Source: Billgrantia tianxiuensis
Lineage (GTDB): Bacteria > Pseudomonadota > Gammaproteobacteria > Pseudomonadales > Halomonadaceae
Assembly (NCBI RefSeq): GCF_009834345.1
Contig: NZ_CP035042.1
Location: 1,922,001 to 1,986,000 of the forward strand
Direction: 5' to 3'
DNA length: 64,000 nt
Of the stretch, positions 13,694 through 23,614 are shown one piece after another. A program made the position numbers and the translations under genes. Numbering within the stretch: position 1 is the stretch's first letter; each line of letters starts with the position of its first letter. The notes beneath the pieces are model-generated. The model was given only the letters and a program-made list of their open reading frames with translations, had not been told where the DNA came from and did no database searches.

Positions 13694-14352
13694 TTACTGA
13701 GGTTGCTTCACCGTACGCAGGTAGGGCTTGAGGGTGGTGAATCCTTCGGGATACTTCTTCTTCGCCTCCTCGTCGCTGACCGAGGGGGGATGATCACGTC
13801 GTCGCCGGGTCGCCAGTTCACCGGTGTGGCCACGGTATGCTTGGCGTTCAGTTGGATCGAGTCGAGCAGACGCATCACCTCGTTGAAGTCGCGGCCCGAG
13901 GTCATCGGATAGACCAGCATCGCCTTGACCTTCTTGTCCGGTCCGATTATGAACACCGAGCGCACCGTGGCGTTGTCGGCCGGCGTGCGCCCTTCGGCGC
14001 TGCCCGGTTCCTCGGCGGGGAGCATGTCATAGAGCTTGGCCACTTCGAGCTTGTCGTCGCCGATCATTGGATAATTGGGCGCGGTGCCCTGGGTTTCCTC
14101 GATATCCTTGGCCCAGGCGGTGTGGTTGTCGACCGGATCCACCGAGAGACCGATGATCTTGGTATTGCGCTTGTCGAACTCGGGCTTGAGCCTGGCCATG
14201 TAGCCCAACTCGGTGGTACAGACCGGAGTGAAGTCCTTCGGATGCGAGAACAGAATGCACCAGCTGTCGCCGATCCATTCATGGAAATTCACGGTGCCCT
14301 GGGTGGTTTGCGCCGTGAAGTCGGGCGCGGTGTCGCCGATTCTGAGACTCAT
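13694..14352 (-). CDS. 1-Cys peroxiredoxin, Prx6/AhpC-TSA family (C-terminus frameshifted)
   Basis: A thiol peroxidase reducing H2O2 and organic hydroperoxides. The peroxidatic site is HPKDFTPVCTTELGY with Cys45, and the Prx6-type features GLSVDPVDNHTAW and WRPGDDVIIPP follow. As given, the frame runs to 13708 with an Arg/Ser-rich nonsense tail. One base missing from the six-base run at 13784-13789 explains this: adding it gives SVSDEEAKKKYPEGFTTLKP and a stop at 13694-13696, a typical Prx6 C-terminus, 219 residues in all. No second conserved resolving cysteine is seen. Confidence 0.92.
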
Positions 14353-14491
14353 CGTCGTGCTCCAGGATCATGGGTTCAGGATAGGCGTCGCATGGCCGCA
14401 TGCGGACGCTGCTTGAATATAGAACACGCCTGTCAGAGTTGCAGATAATAAGGTCGCAGAGCGGCGCCTTGGGAAGAGCCGGGAAGGAAAA

Positions 14492-15148
14492 TCAGAAGGC
14501 GTAGTGAAGCGAGGCGGTAATCAGATTCAGATGGGCCATGCTGGGGGCGTCGATCTCCTCGAACTCCAAGCGGCTCACCAGGCGGTTGTGCTGCAGGCGA
14601 GCACCGAAGCCCTGGATACGGGCGGTACCGGTCGTTGCCATGTATAGCGGTTCGCTCTGTGTCACCGGGTCGCCTTCCCATTCGGCGAAGCCGGATTTCG
14701 CATAGAGGCCGAACTGCCCCAGGCGCACGCCAGCCATCAAGCTGCCGCCCAGCGTCGTGGTGTTCACCAGCAGCGCCTGGTCGGCGTGGCGGGTCGGGAC
14801 TTCGTCGCTTTCGCGATAGGTGAATTCGGCACCGAGGTCGAGCCGTGGCAGGTTGACCGGCGAGAAGCCCGCCGTGAAGCGAAAACCGGACGTATAGCCA
14901 TCGGGAGTCTGTAGGTCGCCTCCCTCCAGTACCAGGCCATTGTCGAGGTACATCAAATCGCTGGTCTTGCCAGCGTAAGAGGGCGCCTGGAATCGGGTCA
15001 TGGTCAAGGCGGCCAGCAGGTCGTGCGAAGCCTCGGTATAGGCGGCTGGCATGCCTTGCAGCGGCGCGGGCTCATCGGCCATGGCCAAGAGTGGCAACAG
15101 CGTCAGGCCGGCAACCATTGCAATGGCACCTCTGCAACACGTTCTCAT
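14492..15148 (-). CDS. Small outer-membrane beta-barrel protein
   Basis: A 218-residue exported protein. The chosen ATG 15148 gives a signal peptide (MRTCCRGAIAMVAGLTLLPL, cleavage likely after AMA). The mature part alternates polar and hydrophobic residues over many short strands (GFRFTAGF, RLDLGAEFTYRES, SLMAGVRLGQFGLYAKSGF) and ends in LHYAF, the terminal aromatic signature read by the BAM machinery. Another in-frame ATG lies at 15193. It resembles YfaZ/OmpW-like small barrels, but I cannot assign a ligand. It shares its strand with the peroxiredoxin but lies 139 bases upstream, so an operon is uncertain. Confidence 0.65.
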   Translation of the reverse strand: MRTCCRGAIAMVAGLTLLPLLAMADEPAPLQGMPAAYTEASHDLLAALTMTRFQAPSYAGKTSDLMYLDNGLVLEGGDLQTPDGYTSGFRFTAGFSPVNLPRLDLGAEFTYRESDEVPTRHADQALLVNTTTLGGSLMAGVRLGQFGLYAKSGFAEWEGDPVTQSEPLYMATTGTARIQGFGARLQHNRLVSRLEFEEIDAPSMAHLNLITASLHYAF

Positions 15149-15272
15149 GTGCCCTGACCCATTTCCCTGTACGGTGTGGCTCGTTGATGTCATGTCTCGA
15201 TGCCCTGGTTGGGGCATACGTAATCAATTAATAAAGCCTAGCAGGCTGGCTAAGTCATCGCCAAGGTTACCT

Positions 15273-16177
15273 TCAACGCCAGGGTGGCGCAGGACGTGAC
15301 AGGTGGCCGTCGAGCTCACTCAGACTGGGAACCTCAATGCCGTGGCGGTGCGCGGCGGCAATCAAAGGCCCCAGTATGGCTTCACGCTCGGTGGGCCTCT
15401 CGGCCAATACGTCTTGCAGCATTGAGGCGCGATTGCTGGCCGTGCCTGCTACCACCTGCCACACCAGGGCATGCCAGCCCGCCGCCGGGGAGTGATGCCC
15501 TCGGCCGCCATGATCGCTGCCACTTCATCGACGACACGCTCCACCATGGGGCGGAAAGGACGGTCGCGCAACTGCCCGTTGCGGATGCGGAAACGCGCCA
15601 CCAGCGGATTGATCGCGGCATTCACCGCCAGCTTGTGCCATAACCGCACGTCGATGTCCGCCACCGCCTCGGCGGTCAGGCCCGCTTGGACGAATAGCGC
15701 TGCCAGCTCCTGGCAGAGCGAGGCATGGCGCTTGGCAAGGTCGCCGATATAGGTCACTCCGCGGCCGGCATGTACGACGCCTTCGTCGCCTGCGAGCCAG
15801 GCTCCCTCGGTGGTGGAGGCGCATAGCACAGGGCCCGGATGCCGGTGGGTGAGTTCGGGCTGAATTTGGTAGCCGTTCTGCCACAACACCAGTGTCGGCG
15901 TCCCGCTCAGTCGGGCCATGACGGCGCTATAGGCAGCTTCGGCGGCGTAGGCCTTGGTGGTCAGGTGCAGGTAGGCCGGCGTCATCGGCGGCAGCGTTGC
16001 GACCTCGGTGGTGACCAAGCGCCGGGTTCGTTGCGTGCCTTCCGGCGTGGTCAGGGTCTGCTCGGAGGGCAGCGTCCGGCGTCCGGCCAGCACCACCGGT
16101 GCAGTATCGGCCAGGTGCAGGGCCAACAGCCGACCCAGGGCGCCGGGGCCGACGATCAGATGAGTCGGGTCGTTCAT
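15273..16177 (-). CDS. panE: 2-dehydropantoate 2-reductase (frame broken by one missing base)
   Basis: Ketopantoate reductase uses NADPH to make pantoate for coenzyme A synthesis. The N-terminal nucleotide loop is LIVGPGALGRLLALHLA; later motifs are LTTKAYAAEAA, NGYQIQPEL and the catalytic helix LWHKLAVNAAINPL. The frame breaks at the run 15487-15490 (EGITP should be followed by PAAGWHALVWQVV) and continues one base off through TASNRASMLQDVLAERPTE to the stop at 15273-15275. Restored length is 301 residues, normal for PanE. A pantoate role is family-based; paralogues can use other 2-keto acids. Confidence 0.85.
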
Positions 16178-16240
16178 GAGTCGCCTTGGTGAAAAGACAC
16201 ATGCAGCATACTGACATCCGGTTACCCGTTGCCAGTTCGA

Positions 16241-18169
16241 TCAGGCGCTACGCTTGGGCCTGCGCCGCGCCCGGCTGGGAGCGCTGCGCCCACGCCGGCC
16301 CTTGCCGGACGCTGCTCGTCGCTTCGCTACGCTAGCGGCTTCGCCCTGTGCCGTGGCCATGGCCTGGCGCAGGCGGCCCGCATCGGCGCTGCCCAGCAAC
16401 TGGCGCAAATCCTCGATCAACGCGGTGAGAAAGGGGGCCGGATCGTCATTGCGTTCGGCAATGCCTGCCAGTCGCTGTTCCCATAGCGCGGTGCGCTCGG
16501 GGCGAGAGGCGGCCTCGGGCAACGAGGCGATCAGACCGCTGCCCAGGCGGGTGGCACGCAGGGTCTTGTTCTGGCGTACCAGGTAGCCGCGCTCGATCAG
16601 CGTCTCGATGATCCCGGCACGGGTCGCCTCTGTGCCCAGCCCGTCATGCTCGCGCAAGGTGCGCTTGACCTCCGGGTCGTCCACGTAGCGGGCGATGTTC
16701 ATCATCGCCTTGATCAGGCTGGCGTCGGTGAACGGCTCCGGCGGGCGCGTCTCGCGATCCTCCACGCTGCAGGCCTCGACTCGGCAGGGCTCGCCCTCGC
16801 GCATGGCCGGCAGCGGCGGCGCCTCCTCGCGTGTGGTGAACAGCGGCTTCCAGCCGGGCTGGAGCAGCTCCTGGCCGCTGGCGCGGAAGCGCTCGTCGAG
16901 AATAGTGAACTCCGCTTTTACCTCACGAGCGATCAAGGGCGGATAGAACTGAGCCAGTACGTTGCGCGCGATCAGGCGGAACACGTCGGCTTCAGCGCGT
17001 TCCAGGCGCTCGAGTTCGGCCGGCTTCCCAGTGGGGGCAAGCGCATGGTGAGCGCCAACCTTCCTGTCATCCCAGGCCTTGGAGCGCAGGGTGAAGTCGG
17101 CGCCGGCGAACCATTCGCGCAGGGTTTCGTCCTGGCCGCAGGCGCTACTCAGGGTCGCGTGCGCCTGGGCCAAGTGCTCCTCGGGCAGGTAGCGGCAGTC
17201 CGAGCGTGGATAGGTGATAAGCTTGTGCCGCTCGTAGAGCCGCTGGCAGATGTCCAGTACTGCCTGGGCCGAAAGCCCGAAACGTCTTGCGGCGTCCACC
17301 TGCAGGGCCGAAAGTGAGTAAGGCAGCGGTGCGGCCTGGCGTTTTTGGCGGGTTTCGAGCGCCGTCAGTCGCCCCTCGGCGCCGGGCAGGCGTGCGGCCA
17401 AGGCTTCGGCCGGCGCTCGCTCGAGCAGGCGACCCTGATCGTCGAGGCGGTGGTTTTCGGCGGGCTGCCACCAGGCACGCAGTTGGCCGTTGGCGACCGC
17501 CAGGTCGGCCCACAAGACGTAAAAGGGATAAGGCCTGAAGTCGCGGATCTCGGCATCGCGACGTACCACCAGCCCGAGTACCGGGGTCTGCACCCGGCCC
17601 ACCGAGAGCACGCCATCATGGCCGGCCTGACGGCCGGTCAACGTCCAGGCGCGAGTCAGGTTGATACCATACAGCCAGTCGGCGCGTGCGCGGGATTCGG
17701 CGGCTCGGTAGAGCGGTTGGTAACGGGCGTTGTCTTCCAGTCGCGCCAGGGCGCGTTGAACAGCTGGTCGGTTGAGATCGCTGATCAGCAGGCGCGCCAC
17801 AGGTCCTTTCCAGCCAAGGTGCTCGATCACCTCCTGAACCAGCAGCTGCCCCTCGCGATCCGGATCGCCGGCATGCACCACTTCGCGGGCCTGCTTGAGC
17901 AACTTGCGGATGGTGGCGAGCTGCCCCCTGGCCTTGGGTCGCGGGATGAGCTGCCAGCGGCTCGGCAGGATCGGTAGATGATCCAGCCGCCACTGCTTGT
18001 AGACTGGGTCGTAGGCATCAGGAGGCGCCTGTTCCAACAGATGGCCGAGACACCAGGTCACCACGCTGTCGCCAGCGTGCAGGGCGCCATCCTCACGGCG
18101 CACTCCGCCCGGCAAGGCATCGGCGATGGCCCGGGCCAGGCTGGGTTTTTCGGCGATGATCAAACGCAC
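16241..18169 (-). CDS. topB: DNA topoisomerase III
   Basis: A 642-residue type IA topoisomerase that decatenates and unlinks DNA through single-strand passage. The TOPRIM domain has IIAEKPSLARAIADALPGG and the metal motif AGDPDREGQLL. LSVGRVQTPVLGLVVRRD is typical of TopB. The active tyrosine is in HKLITYPRSDCRYLP. The C-terminus is short and strongly basic (KRRAASGKGRRGR...), probably a DNA-binding tail, and there are no zinc fingers. The frame is intact and the gene is divergent from the ABC1 kinase. Confidence 0.96.
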   Translation of the reverse strand: MRLIIAEKPSLARAIADALPGGVRREDGALHAGDSVVTWCLGHLLEQAPPDAYDPVYKQWRLDHLPILPSRWQLIPRPKARGQLATIRKLLKQAREVVHAGDPDREGQLLVQEVIEHLGWKGPVARLLISDLNRPAVQRALARLEDNARYQPLYRAAESRARADWLYGINLTRAWTLTGRQAGHDGVLSVGRVQTPVLGLVVRRDAEIRDFRPYPFYVLWADLAVANGQLRAWWQPAENHRLDDQGRLLERAPAEALAARLPGAEGRLTALETRQKRQAAPLPYSLSALQVDAARRFGLSAQAVLDICQRLYERHKLITYPRSDCRYLPEEHLAQAHATLSSACGQDETLREWFAGADFTLRSKAWDDRKVGAHHALAPTGKPAELERLERAEADVFRLIARNVLAQFYPPLIAREVKAEFTILDERFRASGQELLQPGWKPLFTTREEAPPLPAMREGEPCRVEACSVEDRETRPPEPFTDASLIKAMMNIARYVDDPEVKRTLREHDGLGTEATRAGIIETLIERGYLVRQNKTLRATRLGSGLIASLPEAASRPERTALWEQRLAGIAERNDDPAPFLTALIEDLRQLLGSADAGRLRQAMATAQGEAASVAKRRAASGKGRRGRSAPSRARRRPKRSA

Positions 18170-18313
18170 GGCAGCTATCCAGCAGAAGTTGGGACATGGA
18201 TATTCTTACAGTTAGCGACTGGCATTGCCAGCCGTGCGGCGAGACCAAGCTTATACAGTACCTGTTGCATTGGTGGGGCGGCTATAAAGCGACAGCCAAG
18301 AGGAGTGCAACGC

Positions 18314-19558
18314 ATGCGTGAACGAGGAAGGACGCGACGCCTGCTGGGGCTCGGGGCGCGCACCGGCGGCACTCTGCTGCGCAGTCAATTCGGCGGCGAG
18401 GCCGACTGGCGTGCGCTCGGCGAAGCCCTGTTCGAGGGGCTTTCCGAACTGAAGGGGCCGGCGATGAAGCTGGCCCAGATCATGGCCCAGTGGGACGACC
18501 TGCTGCCACCGGACCTGGCCGACGAGCTGGCGCGGCTGCAGCGCCAGGCCGAACCGATGCCGTGGGAGGGCATACGGCGTACTCTAATCGAGCAATATGG
18601 CGAGCTTGAGTCCCGCTTCAGCGAGATCGAGCCACAGCCGTTCGCCAGTGCCTCCATGGGGCAGGTGCATCGGGCGATCACCCGCGAAGGGGAAACACTG
18701 GTGCTCAAGGTGCAGTACCCGGGCCTGGCCGAGGTACTGGAGGGCGATCTTGCCCAGCTCCGGCGGATCATGCGCCTGGGCCGGTGGTTCAAGGTGCCGC
18801 AGGTGCGCCTCGATGCCTTGTTCGAGGAGCTTGCCGCCAGCCTGCGCAGCGAACTCGACTACCATGCCGAAGCCTGTGCTTTGGTGCGCTATCGCGAGCG
18901 CTATGCGCACCTGAAGGGGCTGGTGATTCCCGAGCCCTTGCCCGAGCTTTCCGGGCCGCGAGTGCTGGCCATGCGCTATGTGGCCGGAACACCGCTGCGC
19001 GAACTGGAGGGCGCGGACGATGCCCTGCGCCAGCGCATTGCCACGACGTTGGCCGACTGGCTTACCGAGGAGCTGTTCACACACGGCGAGCTGCATGCCG
19101 ACCCACACGCAGGAAACTTCGCTGCCGATGGTGAAGGCCGGCTGGTGATCTATGACCTGGGGGCGGTGATTCCGGTGCCAGAGGGGCATCTCAAGGCCAT
19201 GATGCAGTTGCTCGATGCCACCCTGGCAGCGGATCCCATGGCCATGGATGACGCCCTACGCCGGCTGGGCGGACGCCAGGGGCAGGGTGCCCCTCTGGCG
19301 CTGTATCGTGAATCCGCCGAGGCGGTGGCGCCGCTATTCGAGCCCGGTGAGCAAGACTTCTCCGACGTGCGGGTGCATCGCCGTCTGCGTGATCTCACGC
19401 CCAAGGTATGGGCGGCCATGGATCGCCTGCAGCCGCCGGTGGACGTGCTGCTGCTCTCGCGCACGCTCAATGGGCACTACTGGAACCTGGTACGGCTGGG
19501 GGCCCGCCTCGACATGCATGCCCGCACGCGTCCGCTGCTGGCGTGGGCGCGTCGTTGA
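18314..19558 (+). CDS. ABC1/AarF-type atypical protein kinase
   Basis: A 414-residue member of the ABC1/UbiB/ADCK family, atypical kinases that support lipid and quinone metabolism. The segment ELKGPAMKLAQIMAQWDDLLP corresponds to the family KxGQ motif with alanine in the third position. ASASMGQVHRA is the Ala-rich nucleotide loop, VLKVQYPG carries the ATP lysine, ELDYHAEA follows, and HADPHAGNF and YDLGAVIPV match the catalytic and metal motifs. No membrane segment is evident, unlike UbiB itself. The ATG at 18314 with AGGAG upstream is chosen over distal in-frame starts. Confidence 0.85.
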   Translation: MRERGRTRRLLGLGARTGGTLLRSQFGGEADWRALGEALFEGLSELKGPAMKLAQIMAQWDDLLPPDLADELARLQRQAEPMPWEGIRRTLIEQYGELESRFSEIEPQPFASASMGQVHRAITREGETLVLKVQYPGLAEVLEGDLAQLRRIMRLGRWFKVPQVRLDALFEELAASLRSELDYHAEACALVRYRERYAHLKGLVIPEPLPELSGPRVLAMRYVAGTPLRELEGADDALRQRIATTLADWLTEELFTHGELHADPHAGNFAADGEGRLVIYDLGAVIPVPEGHLKAMMQLLDATLAADPMAMDDALRRLGGRQGQGAPLALYRESAEAVAPLFEPGEQDFSDVRVHRRLRDLTPKVWAAMDRLQPPVDVLLLSRTLNGHYWNLVRLGARLDMHARTRPLLAWARR

Positions 19559-19649
19559 GCCAATGACATGACGGCCACGATTCTTGCGCGCAACACCGAG
19601 CCACGCTTCCCTGTTACTATATGCGCCTTTTGAACTGGCGGAGAGTGCG

Positions 19650-21464
19650 ATGCTGGCAGTATGGGTGGAGCAGCTGCTGGGCTACGCTTCCGGTGCCCTG
19701 GCAGCCGTCCGTGAGGAGGAGCGCTATCCGGCGCTGATGGCCTGGGCCCGTGAGGAGGGTGCCGAGCTGATGGGGGGTGACCTGGCCATGGCTCAGGCGC
19801 TGGCGCCCATCCTATGGAGCCAGACCCCGCTCGAGCGTGCCGGCTTCACCTGCGAGCCCTTGGCGCGGCCCGGTCGCAACGAACCCTGCTGGTGCGATTC
19901 CGGGCGCAAGACCAAGCACTGCTGTGGCGCCGTTGCGATGCCGGCCGAAGTGCCGGACCACCTGATGTGGATGCTTTCGCTGCGCGACTGGAAGGGCCCT
20001 ACGCTCAAGGCGGCACTCGATAGTGGCAACGCCCCCGCCCAGGCGCTGCTCGAGGCCGGATTGATTGCGGCCGAATCGGGACAGCGCGGGCGTGCCCAGC
20101 AGATCCTGGAGTCATTGTTCCAACGCGCCGACTGGTCGCGCCTGCCGGTGCAGGCTGAGCCCGCCTTCGAGCTGTTGATCGATCTCTATCAGGAGCGCGG
20201 CTTCATTCGCAAGCGGGCCGAGCTGCTCGACGAAGTGCTCGACCGCGGTCCGCTGTTCCTGCGTGGCGTGGCCCTGGAACGGCTATGCCTGATGCACCTG
20301 GACAACGACGATCTGGACAGTGCCCGGTCCGCCTTCGTGCGGGCCCAGCAGGCACTTCCCGATTCGCCGACCCTGGCCTATATCGAGGCCATGCTGCTGC
20401 TCCACGAGGGCCATGAAGACGAGGCCGCCGAGCGTGCCCGGTTCTGGTTCCGTCGCCTGGCACGCAAGGGCGAGCTGGAGCCCGAGCAGCTGCAGTTTCT
20501 GGCCGACCTGGCGGAGAACCCTGGCGCTACCCTGGCCGATCAGTTGCTCAATGCCGAAGAGGACCTCGCTGAGCCGCTGGCTTCGCTGCAGGCGCTGCTG
20601 GCCGAGCTGCCTCCGGCGCCGGGGCTGGACATTCGGCGTACCGCGACGAGTGAACTGGAGTATCACAGCAGTGCGCGGGAAGACACACTGTTCGCCGCCT
20701 GGCAGAAGCACTTCCAGGTCGAAGTGGATGACGACAGCGCACTGGGCCTGAAGGGCGACCCCTGGGTTCAGGCCGGCGACTGGCTGCGTGAACTCTGTGC
20801 CCACCCCGAGTGGCTCGACTCCCCGCGAGTGGTGCAGGCGCTCGCTCTGGCCCTGACCAGCCGTTTCGGCAGCCTGCCATGGATGTCGCCGAGCCTGTTC
20901 GAGCCACTGGCCGACCGCCTGGAGCGTTGGCTCGAGCGAATTCATGGCGAGGGTGAGGGCACCTTCCTGTGGGATAGTGCCGACAATGCCGTGCTGCTGC
21001 GTACCGGCCTGGCGCTGGTGGTGGGCATGGAGCGGGGTGCGCGAGCGCGTTCGCGGCGCCTGGCCGAACGCCTGCTCTCGCTCGACGATCAGGACAGCTT
21101 GGGGCTGCAGGAGCTGGTGCTTGACCAGCTTTTGCGGGAAGGGCGCGATCGTGAGGCGCTGGCCGTGACCGAGACCCGCCGCGAAGAGCCGGTGTTAGGC
21201 CTTCTCATGGGCCGGGCACTGGCGCTGTTTCGCCTCGAGCGCTTTGAAGAGGCCGACGAGGCCTTGCGTGAAGTGCGCCGTCACAATCCGCATGCTCTGG
21301 CCATGTTGTGTGCCGAACAGACGCGTCCCGTGACGGTAGGGCCGGACAGCATCGCCGAGCCCGGCACTCGCGCCGAGGCGTGGCAGTACCGTACGCTGAT
21401 GCGCGACCAGTGGCGAACGACACCAGGGGCGTTGGCCTGGCTGCAGGAGCATATCGACCGCTGA
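19650..21464 (+). CDS. SEC-C motif protein with TPR-like body
   Basis: A 604-residue cytoplasmic protein. A SEC-C zinc motif (PGRNEPCWCDSGRKTKHCCG) lies at about residues 72-91; this motif is also found at the SecA C-terminus, where it binds zinc and SecB. The rest is alpha-helical with TPR-like spacing (LLIDLYQERGFIRKRAELLDEV, ARSAFVRAQQALPDSPTLAYIEAMLL). ATG 19650 follows a GGAGAG site and replaces the longer frame from 19584. Function unknown; a helper in protein quality control is plausible from the motif only. Convergent with ampG. Confidence 0.75.
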   Translation: MLAVWVEQLLGYASGALAAVREEERYPALMAWAREEGAELMGGDLAMAQALAPILWSQTPLERAGFTCEPLARPGRNEPCWCDSGRKTKHCCGAVAMPAEVPDHLMWMLSLRDWKGPTLKAALDSGNAPAQALLEAGLIAAESGQRGRAQQILESLFQRADWSRLPVQAEPAFELLIDLYQERGFIRKRAELLDEVLDRGPLFLRGVALERLCLMHLDNDDLDSARSAFVRAQQALPDSPTLAYIEAMLLLHEGHEDEAAERARFWFRRLARKGELEPEQLQFLADLAENPGATLADQLLNAEEDLAEPLASLQALLAELPPAPGLDIRRTATSELEYHSSAREDTLFAAWQKHFQVEVDDDSALGLKGDPWVQAGDWLRELCAHPEWLDSPRVVQALALALTSRFGSLPWMSPSLFEPLADRLERWLERIHGEGEGTFLWDSADNAVLLRTGLALVVGMERGARARSRRLAERLLSLDDQDSLGLQELVLDQLLREGRDREALAVTETRREEPVLGLLMGRALALFRLERFEEADEALREVRRHNPHALAMLCAEQTRPVTVGPDSIAEPGTRAEAWQYRTLMRDQWRTTPGALAWLQEHIDR

Positions 21465-21490
21465 TCGACCAGCGTCCCGCCCAAGGTCGT

Positions 21491-22858
21491 TCAGGCCACG
21501 CGTGGCGCGGGCGGCGGCACCAACTCCTTGTCACGGCTTATCCAGATCGCCAGGGCGATGGCCGGTAGTCCCAGCGCCGTGGCGATGACGAAAAAAGTCG
21601 CATAGCCTTCCGCTGCCACCACCATCCCGCCAAAGCCGCTCAGGAACTTGCCCGGTAGGGTCATCAGCGATGAGAACAGGGCGTACTGGGTGGCGGTGTA
21701 GGCGCGTGAGGTCAGGCTCGACAGGAAGGCGATAAACACCGCACTGGCCAGGCCGTTGGCCAGGTTGTCGCCAACGATGGCCATCACCAGCATCGGCAGG
21801 CTCTGGCCGGCCAGCGCCAGGGCAGCGAACAGCAGGTTGGTCAGGGTGGCGGCCGCCGCGCCAAGCACCAGGATCGGGCCGATGCCGTAGCGTGCCACCA
21901 GAAGCCCGCCCAGGATTCCGCCACTGATGCTCATGGCGATGCCGAACACATTGGTGACGTTGGCGATGGTCGCCAGTGAAAAGCCCAGGTCAATGTAAAG
22001 AGGGTTGGCCATCGAGGCCATGGCCAGGTCGCTGATACGGAACACCGCTACGAACACCAGCAGCCACAGCGCCTTGAGCCGATGGCGAGAAATGAAATCG
22101 GTGAACGGACAGACTACCGCACCGATCAGCCAGGCCCCCAGACGGCGCAGCACTCGAGGCTTGCCGCGGCTGACGCGAATGAAGGCGCGCACCCGAGGCT
22201 CGTGAATCAGTTGGGTGGTCAGCGACAGCCGCTTGGGTTCGGGGCGCAGCAGTACCGTGATCACGCCCACACCGACCAGTAGGGCCATGGTCAGGTAGGC
22301 AGCCTGCCAGGAGAGCCACGATGCCACGTAGAGGGCGCCGGCGCCGGCGGCCAGCAGGCCGCCGCGATAGCCGATGATGTAGGTCGACGCCATGGCCGCC
22401 TGGATGTCGTCAGGGGCCGACTCGATGCGGAAGGCGTCGATGGCGATGTCCTGAGTGGCCGAGCCGAAGGCCACCAGCAGGGCGAAGACGGCCACCAGCG
22501 TCAGGTTCTGCTGCGGTTCGAGGTTGGCCAGACCCACCAGCCCGCCGGCGATCATGGCCTGAGCCAGCAGCATCCAACCTCGCCGCTGACCGAAGGTACG
22601 CGTCAGCACGGGTAGGGCGAGGCGGTCCACCACTGGTGCCCAGAAGAACTTGATCGAATAAAGCATGCCGATCCAGGAGAAGAACCCAATGGCTGCGACC
22701 TGGACGCCATCGCTGCGCAGCCAGGCGGAAAGGGTCGAGAAGACCAGCAGGAACGGCAGTCCGGCCGAGAAGCCCAGGAACAGCATGGTGAGCACGGGGG
22801 CTCGCAGATAGATGGCCAGGGCAGCTCCCCAGCTGCGATGAGCGGTAGGGGTGGTCAT
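21491..22858 (-). CDS. ampG: AmpG-family muropeptide permease
   Basis: A 455-residue major-facilitator transporter with about 12 to 14 membrane segments. It begins MLFLGFSAGLPFLLVFSTLS, carries SWIGMLYSIKFFWAPVVDR and has FGSATQDIAIDAFRIE, all hallmarks of AmpG. AmpG imports GlcNAc-anhydromuropeptides from the periplasm for cell-wall recycling. The start ATG 22858 is preceded by GAGGAG at 22871-22876; the open frame extends far upstream, but that part is antisense to rfaH. The amidase at 32.6-33.5 kb acts in the same general pathway. Confidence 0.9.
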   Translation of the reverse strand: MTTPTAHRSWGAALAIYLRAPVLTMLFLGFSAGLPFLLVFSTLSAWLRSDGVQVAAIGFFSWIGMLYSIKFFWAPVVDRLALPVLTRTFGQRRGWMLLAQAMIAGGLVGLANLEPQQNLTLVAVFALLVAFGSATQDIAIDAFRIESAPDDIQAAMASTYIIGYRGGLLAAGAGALYVASWLSWQAAYLTMALLVGVGVITVLLRPEPKRLSLTTQLIHEPRVRAFIRVSRGKPRVLRRLGAWLIGAVVCPFTDFISRHRLKALWLLVFVAVFRISDLAMASMANPLYIDLGFSLATIANVTNVFGIAMSISGGILGGLLVARYGIGPILVLGAAAATLTNLLFAALALAGQSLPMLVMAIVGDNLANGLASAVFIAFLSSLTSRAYTATQYALFSSLMTLPGKFLSGFGGMVVAAEGYATFFVIATALGLPAIALAIWISRDKELVPPPAPRVA

Positions 22859-23035
22859 GCGTGGCAATACTCCTCGATGGATCGATGCCTGGGGGCGGCC
22901 CGTTACCGACAACGATGCTAGAATGGCCCACCCTGGGCGGGGATGGCCGGTCCAGGAGGACGCTTCGTCCGGCCGCTCGATTGTTGCAGAGCCCCGGCAT
23001 CGATGCCAGCAGGATATCCCGATCAGGAGGCCTTC

Positions 23036-23578
23036 ATGAGCCATGGTGAACGTCAGCCGATCGACGACGAGGACGACAGCCTGCCGCGCTGGTATGTCAT
23101 CCAATGCAAGGGCGGAGAATCCTTTCGCGCTGCGGAGCACCTGAGCAACCAGGGGTACGAACTCTTTCACCCCATTCTCCAGGTCCAGAAGAAACGCGGC
23201 GGTAAGCTGGTGTGGCTCGATGAGCCGCTGTTTCCCCATTACCTGTTCATTCGTCTCGACCGCGTTGCCAGCAACTGGCGGCCGATCCGCTCGACTCGAG
23301 GCGTGCTCAGGATCGTCACCTTCGGCAATCGCCCATTGCCGGTCGACGATGCTCTGATCGCGATGCTGCGCGAGCAGGGCGCCCAAGGGCAGGAGAATGC
23401 TACCAACGTCTATTTTCGCGCCGGCGAGAAGGTGGAGATCACCGAAGGCCCGTTCAAGGACCTGCAGGCGGTATTCGCCAGCCACAAGGGCGATGAGCGG
23501 GCCATCGTGCTGCTCAACCTGCTCAATCGTCAGCAACAGCTGGAGATGCCGGTTTCGCAGCTGCGCCCCCGAAGCTGA
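23036..23578 (+). CDS. rfaH: Transcription antitermination factor RfaH
   Basis: A 180-residue NusG paralogue. The N-terminal NGN domain (RWYVIQCKGGESFRAAEHL, PLFPHYLFIRLD, NWRPIRSTRGVLRIVTFG) is followed by a KOW region (GEKVEITEGPFKDLQAVF). RfaH binds RNA polymerase at ops sites and increases transcription through long surface-polysaccharide or toxin operons. NusG is excluded by length and by the RfaH-type QVQKKRGGKLVWLDEPLFPHY segment. ATG 23036 follows an AGGAGG site. Divergent from ampG. Confidence 0.88.
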   Translation: MSHGERQPIDDEDDSLPRWYVIQCKGGESFRAAEHLSNQGYELFHPILQVQKKRGGKLVWLDEPLFPHYLFIRLDRVASNWRPIRSTRGVLRIVTFGNRPLPVDDALIAMLREQGAQGQENATNVYFRAGEKVEITEGPFKDLQAVFASHKGDERAIVLLNLLNRQQQLEMPVSQLRPRS

Positions 23579-23614
23579 TGCCCGCCCGCCGGCTTGCGCT
23601 CACAGGAGATTGCC

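Noticed and set aside
22859..23536. N-terminal extension of AmpG to 681 residues
   Set aside because: The extension is antisense to rfaH; a start with GAGGAG at 22858 gives a normal AmpG.
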